NCBI RefSeq assembly: GCF_024211255.1
Contig: NZ_JAMLDY010000015.1
Location: 23,750 to 87,749 of the forward strand
Length of the DNA: 64,000 nucleotides
Direction of reading: 5' to 3'
Source of the DNA: Sphingomonas liriopis
Lineage (GTDB): Bacteria > Pseudomonadota > Alphaproteobacteria > Sphingomonadales > Sphingomonadaceae
Position numbers and translations under genes: made by a program. How positions within the stretch are numbered: the first letter of the stretch is position 1; each line of letters opens with the position of its first letter. Below, one piece after another: positions 16,100 through 23,878 of the stretch. The notes under the pieces were generated by a model, which did no database searches, had not been told where the DNA came from, and saw nothing but the letters and a program-made list of their open reading frames with translations.

Positions 16100-18277
16100 C
16101 TAGAACCGGAAGCCGAGGCGCGCGCCGATGCGGCGGCGATCGCCGATGATGCCGAGGTCGGAGGCGGGCAGGCCGGCGAGCTGCAGCGTCGTCTTTTCGA
16201 TATAGGCGTCGAAATACTGCTTCTGGAGCAGGTTGTTGGCGAACACCGCGACCTCGAGCGGGCCGGTGCGATAGGTGATCGCGGCGTTGACCAGCGCATA
16301 GGGGCGCAGGATCGTCGGCGTCGTCTGGTTGAGCGTGCCGGCGAGGCGGCTGCCCTTGGCGACGACGCCGCCGGTCAGCGTGACGCTGTCGGTGCCGCTC
16401 AAGGGGATGGTGTAATCGGTGTAGAGGTTGCCGGCGAAATCGGGCTGGAAGGTCAGCCGGTCGGACGACAGCGTCCGCCCGGTCACCAGCGTGTAGGGCG
16501 CCGAATTGGTCAGGCGTGCGTGGATGTAGGTGACGCTGCCGTTGATAGACCAGTTGCGCACCGGGCGGATCGTCGCCTCCAGCTCGGCGCCGTAGCTCTT
16601 CACGTCGCCCGAGTTGAGGTCGACGGTGACGAGGCCGCCGCCGGCCGCCGGCGCGATCGAGTTGAGGCCGATGTAATCGCTGTAGTCGTTGTAGAAGACG
16701 TCGCCCGACAGGCTGAGCTTGCGGTCGGGGGAAACGTATTTGGTACCGATCTCGTACGTCCAGGCGCTGTCGCCCTTGTACTGGCGGATCGGCGCGGTCG
16801 GTGCGTTGAAGCCGCCGCCGCGATAGCCGCGCGCGACCGAGGCATAGGTCATCAGCTGGCTGGACCAGTGGCGCGTCACCGACAGGCGCGGTTCGACCTG
16901 GTCGGACTTCAGCTGCGCGGTGGTGAAGGTGGTCGGCAAGGTCGCCGCGCCGACGCTGATCGACACGTTGCCGTCGGCGCTGCGCTTTTCGTGATCGTAG
17001 CGCAGGCCGAGCGCGACCTCCCATGCGGTCGTCGGTTTCCAGAAGATGGTGCCGAATGCGGCATAGGTATCCGCCTTGGTCGCGTTGTTGGTCAGGCGGG
17101 TGAGGTTGGCGGGGAGGATGCGCGTGCGGTCGAACGCGGTGGTCTCCTCGCGGCTGTAGAACAGGCCGAGCAGGGTGCTGATCGTGCCGCCGATCTCGGT
17201 ATCGAGGCGCGTCTCGACCGTCTTGGTGCGCAGGCGATCGGTGCCGTTGGCGCGGGCGATGTCGGCGGGGCCGAAGTCCGCGTCGGCATCGGGCGACAGG
17301 CCGTCGCGCGCGTCATACGATCCGACCAGCGTAAACTTCGAATTGATGCCGTCGATCGGCGCCTCCAGCCGCGCGTTGACGCCGCGATAGCGATATTCGA
17401 CGCGGGTCGGCACGTTGAACTGGACGATGCGCGAATAATCGGTCGGGCCGGTGACGCGCGAATAGGGCGTGTTGGCGCCCTTCACCCAGTCGTAATAGCC
17501 GTTCACCGTCAGCACCACGTCGCCGGTGGGGACGAAGCGGATCGTGCCGTTGAGCGAATCGGTCTTGAACGGGCTCGCGTCGATGCCGAGGATGCTGTTG
17601 CGCAGGAAGCCGTCCTGCTGGCGGTGGCCGGCGGCGAGGCGCACCTGCAGCACGTCCTTGATGATCGGGCCGCTGACCGAGGCGGAGGCGAGGAAGCTGT
17701 CGTCGGGGCCGGCGAAGCTGAAATTGCCGCGCGCCTCGGTGGTGTTCGACGGCTGGCGGGTGATGACGTTGATCGCGCCGCCCAGCGTGTTCTTGCCGTA
17801 GAGCGTGCCCTGCGGCCCGCGCAGCACCTCGATCCGGTCGATGTCGAGCAGCGGATTGTTGAGGTAGGAGGTATTGGGCTGGTAGATGCCGTTGATGAAC
17901 AGGCCGACACCCGGCTGCACGGACTGGACCAGCGTCACGCCGACGCCGCGGATCGAGACGAAGGCGCGGCCCGATCCGTCGCTGGTGATGTTGAGGCCCG
18001 GGGTCAGCGTCGCCGCCTCGCGCACCGAATTGATGCCGCGTTCGGTCAGCGTGTTGCCGCTGATCGCGGTGGCGGCGATCGGCACGTCGAGCAACGTCTC
18101 GGCGCGCTTGCGGGCGGTGACGACGATTTCCTGGTCGCCCGTCTGCGGCGCGGGGCCGGTCGCCTTGCCGGGGGCGGTGTCGGTGGCGTCGGGCGCCTCG
18201 GCGACCTGCGCCTGGGCCAGCGCGGGAAGCGCGAGGGCAAGCGCGGTGGAAGCGGCGAACAGGGAGCGAAGGCGCAT
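16100..18277 (-). CDS. TonB-dependent receptor
   Basis: This is a 725-residue outer-membrane receptor. A signal peptide (to about ALAQAQ) is followed by a TonB-box-like EIVVTARK, then a plug domain with SIRGVG and IEVLRGPQGTLYGKNTLGGAIN, and then a beta-barrel ending in Phe (RLGFRF). The receptor imports a substrate across the outer membrane with TonB energy. AGAGAGGATTACCG precedes the ATG. Two operator-like palindromes lie 36-81 bp upstream. It heads a transcription unit with the FAD dehydrogenase and probably the MFS gene. Confidence 0.93.
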   Translation of the reverse strand: MRLRSLFAASTALALALPALAQAQVAEAPDATDTAPGKATGPAPQTGDQEIVVTARKRAETLLDVPIAATAISGNTLTERGINSVREAATLTPGLNITSDGSGRAFVSIRGVGVTLVQSVQPGVGLFINGIYQPNTSYLNNPLLDIDRIEVLRGPQGTLYGKNTLGGAINVITRQPSNTTEARGNFSFAGPDDSFLASASVSGPIIKDVLQVRLAAGHRQQDGFLRNSILGIDASPFKTDSLNGTIRFVPTGDVVLTVNGYYDWVKGANTPYSRVTGPTDYSRIVQFNVPTRVEYRYRGVNARLEAPIDGINSKFTLVGSYDARDGLSPDADADFGPADIARANGTDRLRTKTVETRLDTEIGGTISTLLGLFYSREETTAFDRTRILPANLTRLTNNATKADTYAAFGTIFWKPTTAWEVALGLRYDHEKRSADGNVSISVGAATLPTTFTTAQLKSDQVEPRLSVTRHWSSQLMTYASVARGYRGGGFNAPTAPIRQYKGDSAWTYEIGTKYVSPDRKLSLSGDVFYNDYSDYIGLNSIAPAAGGGLVTVDLNSGDVKSYGAELEATIRPVRNWSINGSVTYIHARLTNSAPYTLVTGRTLSSDRLTFQPDFAGNLYTDYTIPLSGTDSVTLTGGVVAKGSRLAGTLNQTTPTILRPYALVNAAITYRTGPLEVAVFANNLLQKQYFDAYIEKTTLQLAGLPASDLGIIGDRRRIGARLGFRF

Positions 18278-18312
18278 CGGTAATCCTCTCTACGATCGGT
18301 GAGTCTGTGCCC

Positions 18313-18358
18313 ACCTGTCGGATAGGTTGTGCACCTTCTGCAACCTATCGGAAAGGTT
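18313..18358. promoter_or_regulatory. Two operator-like palindromes upstream of the TonB receptor
   Basis: ACCTGTCGGATAGGTT (18313-18328) and AACCTATCGGAAAGGTT (18342-18358) are each imperfect palindromes of consensus AACCTATCsGAtAGGTT and lie 30 bp apart centre to centre, close to three helical turns. The same half-sites occur before the AraC-GntR pair. The position is right for repression or activation of the receptor promoter. Confidence 0.6.
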
Positions 18359-18394
18359 GCGCGACTATGCCGATCGGCTCTCGCGCTTGGCCGA

Positions 18395-19156
18395 TCACCA
18401 GCAGGTGTAGCCGCCGTCGGCGATGACGATGCTGCCGGTCATCAGGCTGGCGGCGTCGGAGGCGAGGAAATGGACGATCGAGGCGACTTCTTCGGGTTCG
18501 CCGAGCCGGCCCTGCGGCGTGCCGTCGATCCAGCGCTTGTACATCTCGCCTTCCCTGTCGGCGAAGGCGTTGAGCGGGGTGGCGATATAGGTCGGCGCGA
18601 CCGCGTTGACGCGCACGCCGCGCGGCGCCCATTCGGCGGCGAGGCTGCGGGTCAGCTGGTGCACCGCGGCCTTGCTGGCGTTGTAATAGCTCTGCGGTTG
18701 CGGGCGGTTGACGACGAAGCCCGACATCGATCCGACGTTGACGATGCTGCCCTTGCCGCGGGCGAGCATGTGGCGGCCGAAGGCGCGGGCGCACCAGAAG
18801 GTGCCGTTGAGGTTGACGTCGAGGACACCCAGCCAATGTTCGTCGGCGACGTCTTCGGCGGGGGTATCGCTGCGCGCGATGCCGGCGTTGTTGACGAGCA
18901 CGTCGATCGCGCCGGCGCTGTCGGCGATGCGGGTGACCGCGGCGGAATCGGTGACGTCGAGGATGACGCCGTCGATCGCGTGGTCCTTGGCGCGCAAAGC
19001 CTCCATCGCGGCGCCGAGCGCGTCGGGATCGCGATCGGCGACGATGACGCGGGCGCCGGCCTCGGCCAGCGCATCGGCGCAGGCGAAGCCGATGCCCTGC
19101 GCGCCACCAGTGACGAAGGCGGTGCGGCCGTCGAGGCGCAGGCGGTCGAGGTACAT
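18395..19156 (-). CDS. Short-chain dehydrogenase/reductase
   Basis: This is a 253-residue classical SDR. It has the cofactor motif TGGAQGIG near residue 16, NNAG in the central sheet, and the catalytic YxxxK as YNASK after a VGSMSG serine segment. The C-terminus closes with MTGSIVIADGGYTCW. VIVADRD after the second strand suggests NAD preference. It interconverts a secondary alcohol and ketone; the substrate is not evident. It lies between the esterase and the TonB receptor on the same strand, so a role in the same catabolic route is inferred. Confidence 0.9.
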   Translation of the reverse strand: MYLDRLRLDGRTAFVTGGAQGIGFACADALAEAGARVIVADRDPDALGAAMEALRAKDHAIDGVILDVTDSAAVTRIADSAGAIDVLVNNAGIARSDTPAEDVADEHWLGVLDVNLNGTFWCARAFGRHMLARGKGSIVNVGSMSGFVVNRPQPQSYYNASKAAVHQLTRSLAAEWAPRGVRVNAVAPTYIATPLNAFADREGEMYKRWIDGTPQGRLGEPEEVASIVHFLASDAASLMTGSIVIADGGYTCW

Positions 19157-19200
19157 GGCGGACTCCGGGGTGGGGTGTTGACGGGTGGACCGACCATCCC

Positions 19201-19352
19201 GCCCGTTTGGGCTGAGCTTGTCGAAGCCCTGATTTCCGCGGGCGTCGCGCTTGGGGAGAGCAGCCCTTCGACAGGCTCAGGGCGAACGGGGGAAGGGGGC
19301 GATGCGAACGGGGAAGGGGGCGGGGCGAACGGTGAGGGGGCGGGCGAACGGG
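19201..19352. repeat. CTTCGACAG-family inverted repeat followed by a GCGAACGG tandem array
   Basis: Arms TTTGGGCTGAGCTTGTCGAAG (about 19205-19225, one base variant from the core) and CTTCGACAGGCTCAGGGCGAA (19266-19286) form an imperfect inverted repeat. The right end grades into three or four short direct repeats of GCGAACGGGGAAGGGGGC type at 19282-19352. The array reaches almost to the stop codon of the upstream carboxylesterase. Confidence 0.65.
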
Positions 19353-19358
19353 CAGGCG

Positions 19359-20858
19359 TCAGGGCAGGAAGGCGGCGGCGGGCATTGGCGGTTCGGTCAC
19401 CGCTTCGCCGGCGGCGAGCCGGTAGACGGTGCGGGTGTCGCGATCGAACGGTGCCCAGGGGAGCGAGCCGTCGCGCGCGAACTGGACCCAGATCGCATGG
19501 ACGCGCGTCGCCAGTTCCTGCGGCGGGGCGGTGCCGCACAGTCCCTCGTTGCCGGTACAGGTGGCGAGGCTGTCGAAGACGAAGGGCAGCTCCATGCCGT
19601 GCGACGCGCCGAGCTGTCCGTCGAAGCGTGGCGAGCGCCATTCGAATTCGTACATATGGGTGCGGCCGCGATGCTCCTCGGCGTAGCGGCGCGCGGGCCA
19701 TCGGAAGACGAGGTCGGCCATGGCGTCGGTCAGCGCTTGGCCCGCACGCTTGCCGGATCCCATGCCGTACGCCTTGAGCACGCTCCAGGCGCGCGGCTGC
19801 GACTTGCGCAGCACGACCCACGCCAGCAACTTGCCGACGGCGGTGTTCAGTTTGTCGCGGACGCCGCTGGGGACGAGGTAGAGGTTCATCTCCTCGGCGT
19901 TGCTGCCGATCAGCAGATCGACCTCGGCGCCGGCGCCCTGTTTCAGCGCGTCGAGCGGGGCGAGGGGGAGGACGTCGTCGCCGTGGACGGGGACGAAGCG
20001 GCTGATCCCGAACACCGGTTCGCGTCCGTCCGCTTCGCGCAGGTCGAGGCGGGTGGTGGGGAGCGACACCTGTTCCACCGCATCGAGCAACGGTTCGCCG
20101 GGCGCGACGCTGTCGAAGCCGGCGCGGTCGGGGGTGATGCCGAGCCGTTTCGCCATCGCCTTCACCAGCCGTTGCGCGACGGGAACGCTGCGGGTCATGC
20201 CGCCGTGGCCGCTCTGCACGATCGCGCGCTGGAACAGCCCCCTGGCGAGCGGCGAGGCGATCAGGTCGGCGATCGCCATCGCGCCGGCGCTCTCGCCGAA
20301 GACGGTGACGTTGGCCGGGTCGCCGCCGAATGCCGCGATCTCGTCGCGGACCCAGCCGAGCGCCGCGATCATGTCGCGCAGGCCGAGGTTGGTCGGCACG
20401 CCGGGGATCGGCAGGAAGCCGTCGACGCCCATGCGATACTGAATCGCCACATAGACGATGCCGTCGCGCGCGAAGCTGGCGCCGTCCTGCACGCTCGCAT
20501 TCTTGCTGCCGACGACGAAGCCGCCGCCGTGGATGAAGACCATCACCGGCCGCGCGGTGGCGTCGCCGGCCGGGCACCAGACGTCGAGCGTCAGATAATC
20601 GTCGCCCTTCGCCCAGCCGTGGCCGATCAGCGGCGCGGCGTCGAGCTGCGGCACCGTGCGGGTGCGCTGCGGCGCATTGGCGCCGCTCGCCGTGCGGACG
20701 CCGGACCAGGGTGCGACCGGCGCGGGCGGGGCGAAGCGCAGCGCGCCGACCGGCGGCGCGGCATAAGGGATGTCGCGATAGAAAGTGAGGGCGCCGTGGG
20801 CGTGGCCTGCGACCAGTCCGGCGCGGGTCTGGATCGGAGCGGGGGCGGGGTCGGACAT
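19359..20858 (-). CDS. Type B carboxylesterase
   Basis: This is a 499-residue alpha/beta hydrolase. The oxyanion-hole motif FIHGGGF and the nucleophile elbow TVFGESAGA (GESAG) are clear, and SHGMELPFVF supplies the usual catalytic His region. The N-terminal pattern YRDIPYAAPPVGALRF is diagnostic of the type B family. The start MSDPAPAP at 20858 is chosen; the longer frame to 20966 is Arg-rich. No signal peptide is visible, so ester hydrolysis is probably cytoplasmic. The gene lies upstream of the SDR and the TonB receptor. Confidence 0.9.
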   Translation of the reverse strand: MSDPAPAPIQTRAGLVAGHAHGALTFYRDIPYAAPPVGALRFAPPAPVAPWSGVRTASGANAPQRTRTVPQLDAAPLIGHGWAKGDDYLTLDVWCPAGDATARPVMVFIHGGGFVVGSKNASVQDGASFARDGIVYVAIQYRMGVDGFLPIPGVPTNLGLRDMIAALGWVRDEIAAFGGDPANVTVFGESAGAMAIADLIASPLARGLFQRAIVQSGHGGMTRSVPVAQRLVKAMAKRLGITPDRAGFDSVAPGEPLLDAVEQVSLPTTRLDLREADGREPVFGISRFVPVHGDDVLPLAPLDALKQGAGAEVDLLIGSNAEEMNLYLVPSGVRDKLNTAVGKLLAWVVLRKSQPRAWSVLKAYGMGSGKRAGQALTDAMADLVFRWPARRYAEEHRGRTHMYEFEWRSPRFDGQLGASHGMELPFVFDSLATCTGNEGLCGTAPPQELATRVHAIWVQFARDGSLPWAPFDRDTRTVYRLAAGEAVTEPPMPAAAFLP

Positions 20859-20904
20859 GCCCCGTCTTATGCCGCGTCGCGATCCGTCTTCGTAGCGGGG
20901 GCGG

Positions 20905-22035
20905 CTATGCCGAGCGGGATATTTGGCGTGCCGGTACGTGCCAGTCGATCCACGCGCCATAGGCATGGCAGGTGGCGAGATGGCGGGTGACGCCGTCGGG
21001 CCAGCTGGTCAGCAGCAGATGCACGGCATCGCGCGCCGGGGTCCATTCGAAGCCGATCCGCGCGAGCGGGCGCGCCGCGGTGGCGCGCGCGCCGGCGTCG
21101 CGGAAGGCATCCTCGACCGCGGCACGGCTGGTGGCGTCAAGATACTGCAGCGCCATCGCGTGGACGAAGGTGCGGCAGACGCCGGTGGGCTGCGGCGCGG
21201 CGAGCTCGGCGGGGAGCCAGCCGGCGATGTCGCCACGATTGACCTGCGGCGGGCGCATGCGCGCGATGGCGAGCGCCTGGGCGAGGCGGTCGGCGCGCTC
21301 GGGTTCGTCGGCCCAGACATAGGCCATCAGCCGCTCGCAAGCTGCCGCATCGGCGACGTCGATCGGGCTGAGATCGACGCCGCGCGCCGAGGCGATTTCC
21401 ACGGCGCGCGGGTGCGGCGCGGGGCCGGTCCACGACGGCGCGATACGCACGGGCGAGGCGGGGTCGCCCGCCGGATGGCCGCCGAGATCATAGGCGTAAC
21501 GGTCGAGATTGAGGTTGAGACCGGCGCTCGCGCCCAGTTCGCGCAGGTCGCAGGGCATGTCGTGCAGCCCGCGCAGGACGGTCAGCGCCGCCATGATCGC
21601 GGCGGTACGGCCGACCTCGTTGGTCTGCGGACACGCCTGCATCGCCTCGGCGATGGCCGCGTCCGCCGCCGCCATCGCATCGCCGACGACGCGATCGATA
21701 TCGCCGGTGTAGCTCCGGTAGAGCGCGGCGAGCGCGGGCAGCGTGCCGCCGCGCGCGAGCGCATGCAGCGCGGCGTTGAAGCGCATCGCGATCGCGTCGG
21801 CGGCGGCGTCGCGCGGCCAGGCGGCGATCAGCGCGGCGGTGCGTGGCGCGCGATACAGCTGGCGCTCGCCCGCCTCGAGGATCGCGGCGACGAAGTCCGA
21901 CCCCATCGTCCGCACGGCGGCGCCCTGCCGCGCGAGCGGACCCATAGGTTGCCGCGCGAGCGGACCCATCGGCGCCTGCGCGAGCGGGTCGGCGGGCGAG
22001 GAATCGTACTGCATCGGTCTGGCGATCGCCGTCAT
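20905..22035 (-). CDS. DUF2332 family protein
   Basis: This is a 376-residue protein matching the DUF2332 pattern: an N-terminal helical part (ALYRSYTGDIDR), a central LRELGASAGLNLNLDRY, and a C-terminal HLATCHAYGAWIDWHVP. The GASAGLNL segment is the most conserved part of the family, and the biochemical role is unknown. A repeat of PMGPLARQ occurs twice in a row near residue 25, from a roughly 24-bp tandem duplication. The start is 5 bp downstream of the chemoreceptor stop, so co-transcription is likely. Confidence 0.8.
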   Translation of the reverse strand: MTAIARPMQYDSSPADPLAQAPMGPLARQPMGPLARQGAAVRTMGSDFVAAILEAGERQLYRAPRTAALIAAWPRDAAADAIAMRFNAALHALARGGTLPALAALYRSYTGDIDRVVGDAMAAADAAIAEAMQACPQTNEVGRTAAIMAALTVLRGLHDMPCDLRELGASAGLNLNLDRYAYDLGGHPAGDPASPVRIAPSWTGPAPHPRAVEIASARGVDLSPIDVADAAACERLMAYVWADEPERADRLAQALAIARMRPPQVNRGDIAGWLPAELAAPQPTGVCRTFVHAMALQYLDATSRAAVEDAFRDAGARATAARPLARIGFEWTPARDAVHLLLTSWPDGVTRHLATCHAYGAWIDWHVPARQISRSA

Positions 22036-22040
22036 GGAGG

Positions 22041-23828
22041 TCAGAATGCGTTCCAGTCGCCGTTCGCGACGCGACGGGGCGTGGCGGCATGGCGCGGGGC
22101 GGCATCGCGGGTGACCAGCCGTGGCGTCGACGCCGGCGGTGCGCCGTCGATCACGAAGGTCGCGACCGAACCGGCGAGCTGTTCCGCCTCGGCGACCAGC
22201 TGGCGCGCCGCGGCCGATGTTTCCTCGACCATCGCGGCATTCTGTTGCGTCATCGCGTCCATCTCGCTGATCGCGACGTTGATCTGGCCGAGGCTTTTGG
22301 CCTGATGATCCGACTGTTGCGCGATCGCGTCGATCGAGCCGCTGACGGTGGCGACGCGATCGATGATCCGCGACAGCGCCTGGCCGGTCTGGTCGACCAG
22401 CTCGACGCCGGCGCGGACGTGGGCATGCGCGGAGGTGACCTTGCTCTTCACCTCGGTGGCGGCATCGGCCGATCGCTGCGCGAGCGCGCGGACTTCGGAG
22501 GCGACGACCGCGAAGCCGCGGCCCGCATCGCCGGCGCGCGCCGCCTCGACCCCTGCGTTGAGCGCCAGCAGGTTGGTCTGGAAGGCGATACCGTCGATCA
22601 GGCTGATGATCTCGGCGATCTCGTTGCTCGCGGTCTCGATGCCGTTCATCGCGCCGATCGCCTTGCGGACGATCGTACCGCCGCGTTCGGCCTCGTCGCG
22701 GGTGTCCGCCATCGCGCTGCTGGCGCCGGTCGCCGCACCCGCGCCGTCGCGGATCGATCTGGTGACTTCGTCGAGCGCCGCGGCGGATTCCTGTAGCGCG
22801 GCGGCTTCCTGTTCGGTGCGCTGCGCCAGATCGAGCGCGGACTGATTGATCTCGCCCGAGTTGCGCTTGATGGCGTGCACGCTGCCGCGCACCTCGCCCA
22901 GCACGCGCGACAGGCTGGCGGTGGCGTTGTTGAAATCGGCCGACAGGCTGCGGAAGGCGTCGGGGACGTCGGCGATGCGCGCGGTCAGATCGGCTTCGGC
23001 CAGGCGGTGCAGCCCGCCGCCGATCGCGGTCATCGCCGCGGCGCGATCGGCGTCGTCGGCGACCTTGGCGGTGGCGGTGTCGCGGAACACCTGCACCGCG
23101 CGGCCCATGTCGCCCAGTTCGTCGCCGCGCTCCGCCGCATCGATCGCGATGTCGTGCCGGCCCGCGGCGAGCGCGGCCATCGCATCGGTCAGCGCGGTGA
23201 TCGGCCGGGCGATCTGGCGGCTGAGCAGCATCGACAGCGTGATGGCGATGCCGACCAGCGCGATCGCGCCGATGACCAGCGCGATGATCGCATAGCGGAT
23301 CGCGCTGTCCTGCCGCGCGGCATTGGCCGCCATCTCCTGCGTTTCCTCGGCGCGCAGGTCGCGCAGCGGCAACGCCACCTTGCTGACCAGCACCGCCTTG
23401 CCCGCGCCGCGGACGAGGTCCTGCGCCTCGTCGCGGCGCCCGGCCTTGACCCAGCCGATCAGCCGGTCGCCCCAGTCGCGCCGCCACGCCAGCGTCTGGC
23501 GCTGCGCCTCGCGCACCTGCGCCAGCTTGGCCGGATCGGTGAGCAGCCGCTGGAGTTCGGCGGCGGTGTCGTCGAACTCCTTGCGCGCCTCGTCGTAGGA
23601 TTTGAGGTAGGTGGGGTCGCCGGTGACCAGGAACCCGCGGAACTGGCTGTTCTGCCGCAGGATCGACGTTTCCAGCGTCAGCGCCTTGGCATAGACGGTC
23701 TGGCTGAAATTGTTCCGCTGCGTCGATCGCTCGATCATCATCAGGCTGGCGAACAGCACCAGCATCACGGCGACCGCCGATGCGTTGATGACGAGGAAGG
23801 ACAGGCCCAGCTTGCGCGGTATCTTCAT
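22041..23828 (-). CDS. Methyl-accepting chemotaxis protein
   Basis: This is a 595-residue chemoreceptor. Transmembrane segments lie at about residues 10-32 and 180-205 and flank a CHASE3-like sensor domain (SQFRGFLVTGDPTYLKSYDEA). HAMP-like linkers follow, then the signalling domain with the hairpin tip EIISLIDGIAFQTNLLALNA and AARAGDAGRGFAVVASEVRAL. It ends in GDWNAF, a possible CheR/CheB tether. The ligand is unknown. It lies between the TonB receptor and the DUF2332 gene. Confidence 0.93.
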   Translation of the reverse strand: MKIPRKLGLSFLVINASAVAVMLVLFASLMMIERSTQRNNFSQTVYAKALTLETSILRQNSQFRGFLVTGDPTYLKSYDEARKEFDDTAAELQRLLTDPAKLAQVREAQRQTLAWRRDWGDRLIGWVKAGRRDEAQDLVRGAGKAVLVSKVALPLRDLRAEETQEMAANAARQDSAIRYAIIALVIGAIALVGIAITLSMLLSRQIARPITALTDAMAALAAGRHDIAIDAAERGDELGDMGRAVQVFRDTATAKVADDADRAAAMTAIGGGLHRLAEADLTARIADVPDAFRSLSADFNNATASLSRVLGEVRGSVHAIKRNSGEINQSALDLAQRTEQEAAALQESAAALDEVTRSIRDGAGAATGASSAMADTRDEAERGGTIVRKAIGAMNGIETASNEIAEIISLIDGIAFQTNLLALNAGVEAARAGDAGRGFAVVASEVRALAQRSADAATEVKSKVTSAHAHVRAGVELVDQTGQALSRIIDRVATVSGSIDAIAQQSDHQAKSLGQINVAISEMDAMTQQNAAMVEETSAAARQLVAEAEQLAGSVATFVIDGAPPASTPRLVTRDAAPRHAATPRRVANGDWNAF

Positions 23829-23878
23829 GATGTCGAACGGTCCCTGGTCAGACGGCAGGAGTCAGGCGGCGGGGCGGA

